Below, one piece after another: positions 59,268-64,000 of a stretch of DNA of 64,000 nt; within the stretch, counting starts at the first letter, position 1, and each line of letters begins with the position of its first letter. The stretch comes from Candidatus Binatia bacterium (GTDB lineage Bacteria > Desulfobacterota > Binatia > HRBIN30): assembly GCA_026415395.1 (NCBI GenBank), contig JAOAHD010000016.1:248001-312000 (forward strand), written 5' to 3'. The notes under the pieces are model-generated. The model was given only the letters and a program-made list of their open reading frames with translations. It was not told the origin of the DNA and did no database searches. The translations under genes and the position numbers were made by a program.

Positions 59268-60446
59268 TCACTCCGCAGCGTCCTCTTCTTCCTCGCCGGC
59301 CGAGCCCGCCTCTGCCGGTTCCTCAGCGCCGACACGGTAGAGTGCCTCCCGTGGCCAATAGAGGTCGGTCACTCGCGGCTCCTCGAACCCTGCCTTCTCA
59401 ATGGCCTCGCGAATATTCACGTCGATCTCCGCCTCTTCGCCGTTGCTCTTCAAACCCACACATTCGAGGTGGCAGCCGGAGCGGAAACGGAAAGGTTTCT
59501 CCAAGAGGCGCTTGATCTTCCACAACGCCAGCGCGACCAAAAACTCCTGTTGATTCTCGCGAAGACCGAGCCATCCGTCGCCGTTTCCGCGGCCGAATGA
59601 CCGCACGAGCGCGGTGTCGAGGATGAACGTGGCGCGGATTTCCCTCGCCGTGGCATCGTCGACCGCAAAAATCGGTTGCCCTGAGGTGGTCATTCCCAGG
59701 CGGTCGAACTTCACCCCGGAGCGGTCCACACGGCCCGCACCGAAGGCTTCAAGATGAGCGGTCAAGACTCGCGGGATCTTAATTTGCCACTGCGGAAAGA
59801 GAACACCGTGTACGAGGGCGTTCGGGTCGTACCGGAAGATGGTCTGGAACACGTTCCACCACTTTTCCGCCGGCGGATGGGCTTTCTTACTCCCGGGGAG
59901 TTCGATGCCGAATTTCTCAATGAGAACCTCCTGAAACTCCAATGCACTCGCCTGGTTGGCTTGCCCTTTCTTCTTCCCCTGTGCTTGCCCATGCGGCTTA
60001 GTGCAAAGGGCACCGCGTTCATCGATCACTTGACCTTCGAGAAAGTACGTCGAAGCGATGCGGTGGCCTTCCGTTAAGCTTGTCACCACGACTTCACGTT
60101 TATCTAGGTCTAGCCGGCCGTTTTCGGATGCACCGGTCACGCAGCGCAGGTAGGGCATGCCCGCTAGATCGTCCACGAGTTCGTAGTCATGGGGGCCGCG
60201 CAAGCACACCGCCTCGAGGTGGTTGGCCATGCTGGCCGCGCTATCCACGATACAAACACTTTCCTCCCAAACTTGCTCCCCGCTCGTTCGCGGTGCCTTG
60301 TAGATGACGTGTCCTACCTCGGGGAAGCCAGCGGGCTGGAAGCGATCCAACCCGGCCACGGGCCGCAGTGTGGCCACCAGAACGAACGGGGACTCTCCCC
60401 GCAACACGGCCCCTGGGTTCACTCTCGTTGCCTTAGACACGGACAT
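59268..60446 (-). CDS. csb1: Type I-G CRISPR protein Csb1 (Cas7 backbone)
   Basis: The 392-residue protein matches GSU0053/Csb1, the Cas7-type backbone subunit that coats the crRNA. Recognisable parts include LRPVAGLDRFQPAGFPEVGHVIYK at the front, SVCIVDSAASMANHLEAVCL, the segment FGRGNGDGWLGLRENQQEF, and a C-terminal FRSGCHLECV. The C-terminus is an acidic Glu/Ala tail. AAGGAGGAC immediately precedes the ATG, which overlaps the csx17 stop by 14 bases. Confidence 0.92.
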   Translation of the reverse strand: MSVSKATRVNPGAVLRGESPFVLVATLRPVAGLDRFQPAGFPEVGHVIYKAPRTSGEQVWEESVCIVDSAASMANHLEAVCLRGPHDYELVDDLAGMPYLRCVTGASENGRLDLDKREVVVTSLTEGHRIASTYFLEGQVIDERGALCTKPHGQAQGKKKGQANQASALEFQEVLIEKFGIELPGSKKAHPPAEKWWNVFQTIFRYDPNALVHGVLFPQWQIKIPRVLTAHLEAFGAGRVDRSGVKFDRLGMTTSGQPIFAVDDATAREIRATFILDTALVRSFGRGNGDGWLGLRENQQEFLVALALWKIKRLLEKPFRFRSGCHLECVGLKSNGEEAEIDVNIREAIEKAGFEEPRVTDLYWPREALYRVGAEEPAEAGSAGEEEEDAAE

Positions 60447-62541
60447 GTCCTCCTTTCTCTCGCTCTAACCGAACCCAGCGCTCGAACAGGGCGCTGCGGT
60501 CGCGATCGTTGAGGGGAAACAACAAACCTGCCAGCAGTCGCTCCGGATCGACGAGGCGAAACTCTGCACTCAGGCGCAACAAGGCCACATCTGCCAGCGC
60601 ATAGCGGCTCCGGGCCAGTTCCACCGCAGCGGCGATCTGGCCGGTTCGAATCCGTGCCGCAATCGCCCGCGCCGCACCTGCAGTGCGGGCGCCGGTGCGG
60701 TCCAGCGGAACCTCGACACGGCCGCCGGCAACAAAGCGCCAGAGGGGGCGGCCATCGAACAAGGGCTGCAACAGCGCCAGGAACAACAAGGAACCGTCGG
60801 CTGCCGCCGCGCTGGCGTTTGTTGTTTGGGGGAGTTTGCGCACTTCGTCAGGAATCCTCTGCCAGTCGAACAAGGCAAAACGGGCAAGCCACCGCGCAAG
60901 AAGCTCCTCGTCGAGATCTCCCCGAAGCCATGCGTCCACGTCGTCTCGCGCCGCAGCGGCGGGCCAGTGTCGCGGGCGCCAAAGCTGCCCACTGTTTCCA
61001 GCCTTGCTCTCCTGCCAATCCAAGATCAATCTCAACAACACATCGGCGAGCGTTCTCGCCAGCAACCCGGGACCGTACACCCACCGAGCCGGAGGCTGCT
61101 CCGGATGCTCGAAGCGCCCAGGCGCGCCTAGGACTCCGAAACGGTACAACGCAAACGGCAGGGCTCGCGGGAAGGCGGACACAAAGGCCAAGGCCAGCCG
61201 CGCCTCCAACGGCGGAGCGGAATTCGGAAACAGGAGAGGCACCGCTTCGACCGGAAGAGGTCGCCAGCGCACACCCGCTTTTCTGTAGCTCGCGTTGCGA
61301 TCTACACGGTCCAGCGCCTGCACCACAGCATCCAAGACCGCGCACAGCGCCTCGGGATCGTCCGCGGCCTGTGCCGCCCGGATCAACGCCGCCTCCACAG
61401 GTCCCCGCAGGCCGTGAAACCGCCAGCGGTTTCCTTCCTTGCGGTCCGCGGGCAACCGTTCCACCAATCCGAGGATCCGCTCAGCAACTTGCGCTCGCGT
61501 CCGGTGCAGCCTCGGATCACCACTGCGGCGCGGAACGACGGTAAGTCCCTGGTACCGTGGTTCAAAGGTATTCGCGCTGGTGGTGGCGCCTAAGACAAAG
61601 CGAGCGAACCCTAAGACCCCCGCGTCAACGCCGCGGCGGACGATGGCCGCGGCGAACGCCGCTGGGGTTGTCGCCCCGCGCCCACGGGTTTCCGCGCGGC
61701 CGCGCTGAAACAGCGCACGGACCTCAGGCAACGTCATCGGCCGTTCCCAAATCGGTGCCCAAACCTCACCGCGGTCACGGCCGGCTTCGCCCGCGATTGC
61801 TGGGGCGGCCGGTCGGCAGACAAACGGGAACGCTGCCTGCGCACGCGTGCGAGCACCCAACCGCCGGGAGGAACCACCCGCAAAAAACGGCAGGCCCTCG
61901 CACGCCAGCGCCATCGCCCAAGGCGACAGTGGCTCTTCTCGAAACGGTGATTGCCCGCTGTTGTACAGTTTGTTTGCGTTGCTGAACCAAGAGGCGGCAA
62001 CGATGCCCCTCAGCAACCACTGCGTCGGCATCCCGCACAGCCAATTTCTCAGCTCCGCGCGCCGGCAAACTCCCTTCGGTGGCCTCTTGAGGCGATCGAC
62101 TGCGAGCTTCCATCCTTTGGCGAACTCTCGTCGGCCAGCGTTTCCCCCGCTGCCGAGCAATGGATTGAACGCCACCCGATTTAACGGGACTTCGTGCGCG
62201 AGAAACATCTCGAGCAGCAGTTCCGGGGCGCTGCTTTGCCAAAGGGCGAGAGGCCGCGCGCTTTTCTTCGTCGTGGCCTCGCTCTGTGCCTTCAGCCAGG
62301 CTCGTTCGTAAGCAGTCCACTGACTGTTCGCGGCAACCGAGTCGAGCGCTGCAACGAGCTCGTCGACGTTCTGCGGGCCGCCGACCACTCGCGGGATTCC
62401 CTCATACCAACCAATGCGCACGCCTGGCCACTGGCGAGCGAGCACACGCAAAATCCCGAGCGACGCCAGGTAATTCCCGAGCACCTCCAGGCGAAGGCCC
62501 GGTAGTGCCACCGCCGGCAACACCCCCTCATGGCTAGCCAT
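60433..62541 (-). CDS. csx17: Type I-G CRISPR large subunit Csx17 (Cas8 family)
   Basis: The 702-residue protein has the Csx17 opening LPGLRLEVLGNYLASLGILRVLARQWP, followed by PRVVGGPQNVDELVAAL, FNPLLGSGGNAGRREF and the segment PLSPWAMALACEGLPFFAGGSSRRLG. Length and order agree with the Cas8-type large subunit of type I-G (formerly I-U) Cascade, which helps bind PAM and target DNA. The ATG at 62541 overlaps the cas3 stop by eight bases; the frame extending to 62691 is a shadow within cas3. Translation of cas3, csx17 and csb1 is therefore coupled. Confidence 0.93.
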   Translation of the reverse strand: MASHEGVLPAVALPGLRLEVLGNYLASLGILRVLARQWPGVRIGWYEGIPRVVGGPQNVDELVAALDSVAANSQWTAYERAWLKAQSEATTKKSARPLALWQSSAPELLLEMFLAHEVPLNRVAFNPLLGSGGNAGRREFAKGWKLAVDRLKRPPKGVCRRAELRNWLCGMPTQWLLRGIVAASWFSNANKLYNSGQSPFREEPLSPWAMALACEGLPFFAGGSSRRLGARTRAQAAFPFVCRPAAPAIAGEAGRDRGEVWAPIWERPMTLPEVRALFQRGRAETRGRGATTPAAFAAAIVRRGVDAGVLGFARFVLGATTSANTFEPRYQGLTVVPRRSGDPRLHRTRAQVAERILGLVERLPADRKEGNRWRFHGLRGPVEAALIRAAQAADDPEALCAVLDAVVQALDRVDRNASYRKAGVRWRPLPVEAVPLLFPNSAPPLEARLALAFVSAFPRALPFALYRFGVLGAPGRFEHPEQPPARWVYGPGLLARTLADVLLRLILDWQESKAGNSGQLWRPRHWPAAAARDDVDAWLRGDLDEELLARWLARFALFDWQRIPDEVRKLPQTTNASAAAADGSLLFLALLQPLFDGRPLWRFVAGGRVEVPLDRTGARTAGAARAIAARIRTGQIAAAVELARSRYALADVALLRLSAEFRLVDPERLLAGLLFPLNDRDRSALFERWVRLEREKGGHVRV

Positions 62542-64000
62542 GTGCCACCTCCGAGGGCCTCGTGCACTGCGAGGGCCGGGCGCTCGCACGCCGATCCGCC
62601 ACGCGAACCAGCGCCTCCAGGTACGCGAGCTGAAACGGCCCGAGTTTCCTCGGTTCGTCCTTTGGGACAACGCCCGCAACAGCCCGATCATCGGGATGCC
62701 AGGGGCCCAGTAGGTCGCTCACCAAGCCAGTCCAGCCATGTCCGTGCAATGCAAAACCGTCGGGTAACCAATCGCCTTCGGCGCCATCCTTCACCACCGA
62801 AAAATCCAACAACCACGCCTCCCCGTTCAGAGAGAGCGGCGCACTCTCCACAGGAACACCAAAGGCGTCGTCCCCCAATTCGGTGAGGGAACGGAACACC
62901 GTACGCACCTTGCCATGATGCGCAGCCGCCAGGTAAACCGCCAGCGCCGGATAGTCCGCCAGGCCAGCTCGGTAGCGCTGCCACATGGCCAAGGCCGACG
63001 CCGCCTCGTGGCGCATGTTTGGCCGAAAAAATGCGTGGCCAGCCCACACCACACCTGGCAGGGCATGAATCTGCTCCAACTCCTCTCTCGTCACCGGCTC
63101 GTCCACCGCAAAACGAAGACGCAAGACCTTCTGCTGATTCCGCAGCCGACTCTCCGGCGATAACTGCAAGCTGTCGCAGCGAAGCTCCCGCACCTTTGCC
63201 GCCACGATCGGTACCCGGACAACATCGTTGACCTCGACAGCGAGGACCCGCGGGCACTTGGCCCACGGGCCCGCGCCCTCGATGCCGTCAGCTTGCAGGG
63301 CGCCTTGCCATTGCGGGTGGGCCTTGCCGAGATCGTGCAGCCCGGCCGCCACAACCACCGCAGTCCGGATTTGGCCCTGCAGTCCCAAACTGTCGCACAG
63401 CGATTCGGCCTCTCGCCGCGCATCCCCCAAGTGAACATCCAGCCGGGCCCAGTACCCGGTTTCCGACCGTTCCTCGTCGCGTAACGCTTGGCCGCGACCA
63501 GCCCGCGGCACGCGGGGTAGCTGGTGCGCCCGCTCCCCTGTCCAGCCCAAATCCGCGTCATAGCCCCCGGCCTCACGGTGCAGCATCACGACCATGCCCG
63601 GCCGAATTCCATCCGGTGCCACCGTTTCCCACCTCTCCTCCTCGTCATTCCAAACCCAAGCCCCGACCCTCCAGGCCTCGAGCGCCGCTCTCAGTCGAAA
63701 GAACGGCACCGGGCAACCCTCACTTCCGATGTCCAGCGGAGGCCCGTCCAGCTCCTCGCCGACTGGGGGATTTTTGTTCGGACCACCCGGCCAATCGCGC
63801 CACACGACGGTGACGTCGGCATCGATGTCATCGCCGCGCACAAAGGGGCTGATGTCCGTAAAGCCGCCATGAACGTCACGTTCCGTGGAAAACAACCCGT
63901 GCACGTCCACCGCCCGCGGCATCGGTTCAGGTTTTGGCTCCAGAGCCAAGCGCAGCTCAGCGCCCAGTTGTTTTTCCAGCTCGCGCAGCGCCTCCACGAA
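62534..64000 (-). CDS. cas3: Cas3 of type I-G: C-terminal part with HD nuclease (partial, cut by right edge)
   Basis: The frame is open to the right edge, so the visible 488 codons are the C-terminal part of a longer protein. It contains the HD nuclease motif GLHDLGKAHPQWQ (HD codons at 63332-63337), RHEAASALA, and AAHHGKVR, which form the metal-binding set of the Cas3 HD domain. Upstream is the segment FTDISPFVRGDDIDADVTVVWRDW that links helicase and HD parts in type I-U/I-G Cas3. The helicase motifs must lie beyond 64000. An HD domain at the C-terminus, not the N-terminus, is characteristic of this subtype. The enzyme degrades target DNA recruited by Cascade. Confidence 0.9.
   Translation of the reverse strand, partial: FVEALRELEKQLGAELRLALEPKPEPMPRAVDVHGLFSTERDVHGGFTDISPFVRGDDIDADVTVVWRDWPGGPNKNPPVGEELDGPPLDIGSEGCPVPFFRLRAALEAWRVGAWVWNDEEERWETVAPDGIRPGMVVMLHREAGGYDADLGWTGERAHQLPRVPRAGRGQALRDEERSETGYWARLDVHLGDARREAESLCDSLGLQGQIRTAVVVAAGLHDLGKAHPQWQGALQADGIEGAGPWAKCPRVLAVEVNDVVRVPIVAAKVRELRCDSLQLSPESRLRNQQKVLRLRFAVDEPVTREELEQIHALPGVVWAGHAFFRPNMRHEAASALAMWQRYRAGLADYPALAVYLAAAHHGKVRTVFRSLTELGDDAFGVPVESAPLSLNGEAWLLDFSVVKDGAEGDWLPDGFALHGHGWTGLVSDLLGPWHPDDRAVAGVVPKDEPRKLGPFQLAYLEALVRVADRRASARPSQCTRPSEVAHG

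Overview
The window is one contiguous piece of a GC-rich genome from a Gram-negative bacterium. It carries an outer-membrane beta-barrel protein, several lipoproteins and long Thr/Pro-repeat secreted proteins. These sit beside genes more often associated with actinobacteria or 'Binatota'-like deltaproteobacterial relatives: luciferase-like (LLM) oxidoreductases, a wax ester synthase/DGAT, a FadD17-like acyl-CoA synthetase, HyuA/HyuB, and thiolase/DUF35 pairs. The lineage is my inference; a Binatota/Desulfobacterota_B-type organism fits best, but no marker gene here settles it.

Layout. (1) 1-8.6 kb, minus strand: a cell-surface block with a dockerin/PPC secreted protein, a lipoprotein carrying a YVTN beta-propeller on a ~340-residue Thr/Pro stalk, a TPR plus beta-barrel outer-membrane protein, a FecR-domain protein, an alanine-zipper lipoprotein and the start of another exported protein. 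(2) 8.7-15.2 kb, plus strand: housekeeping genes ligA, acylphosphatase, thioredoxin, a small unknown and aconitase, with a 1.2-kb stretch holding no convincing gene. (3) 15.7-21.6 kb, minus strand: an overlapping cofactor operon, nadC-birA-coaX-coaX'-EF-G2-unknown, with two tandem type III pantothenate kinase paralogues, one of which has altered phosphate-binding motifs. (4) 21.8-30.6 kb: an LpqC-like esterase, a GH1 glycosidase coupled to an APH-type kinase, then an overlapping operon of AmpG-like permease, an NlpC/P60-like protein that seems to lack its catalytic cysteine, a glycine-zipper lipoprotein, an MmgE/PrpD protein and a methyltransferase; then tRNA-Lys and an RlmL-like rRNA methyltransferase. 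(5) 32.6-54 kb: lipid and acyl-CoA metabolism, including WS/DGAT, acyl-CoA synthetase, two LLM oxidoreductases, a cysteine-less thiolase-like protein, a zinc alcohol dehydrogenase, and the run thiolase-DUF35-HyuB-HyuA-MaoC-PAP2. It also contains a beta-helix secreted protein, a permuted NlpC/P60 protein next to an MFS carrier, and a TSUP permease. (6) 54.3-57.5 kb: a second large dockerin plus Thr/Pro-repeat plus LamG secreted protein. (7) 57.7-64 kb, minus strand: the effector operon of a type I-G (formerly I-U) CRISPR-Cas system (cas3 C-terminal part, csx17, csb1, csb2), cut by the right edge. No CRISPR array or cas1/cas2/cas4 is visible.

Intergenic regions at 15.2-15.7, 21.6-21.8, 25.35 and 30.8-31.2 kb share a family of dispersed palindromic repeats built around a GGGGCGACGCATGCG-type core. 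The most unusual items are the diverged CoaX copy, the two loci that each pair an MFS carrier with an NlpC/P60-fold protein, the thiolase/DUF35/HyuAB/MaoC operon, and the stalked-propeller surface operon.
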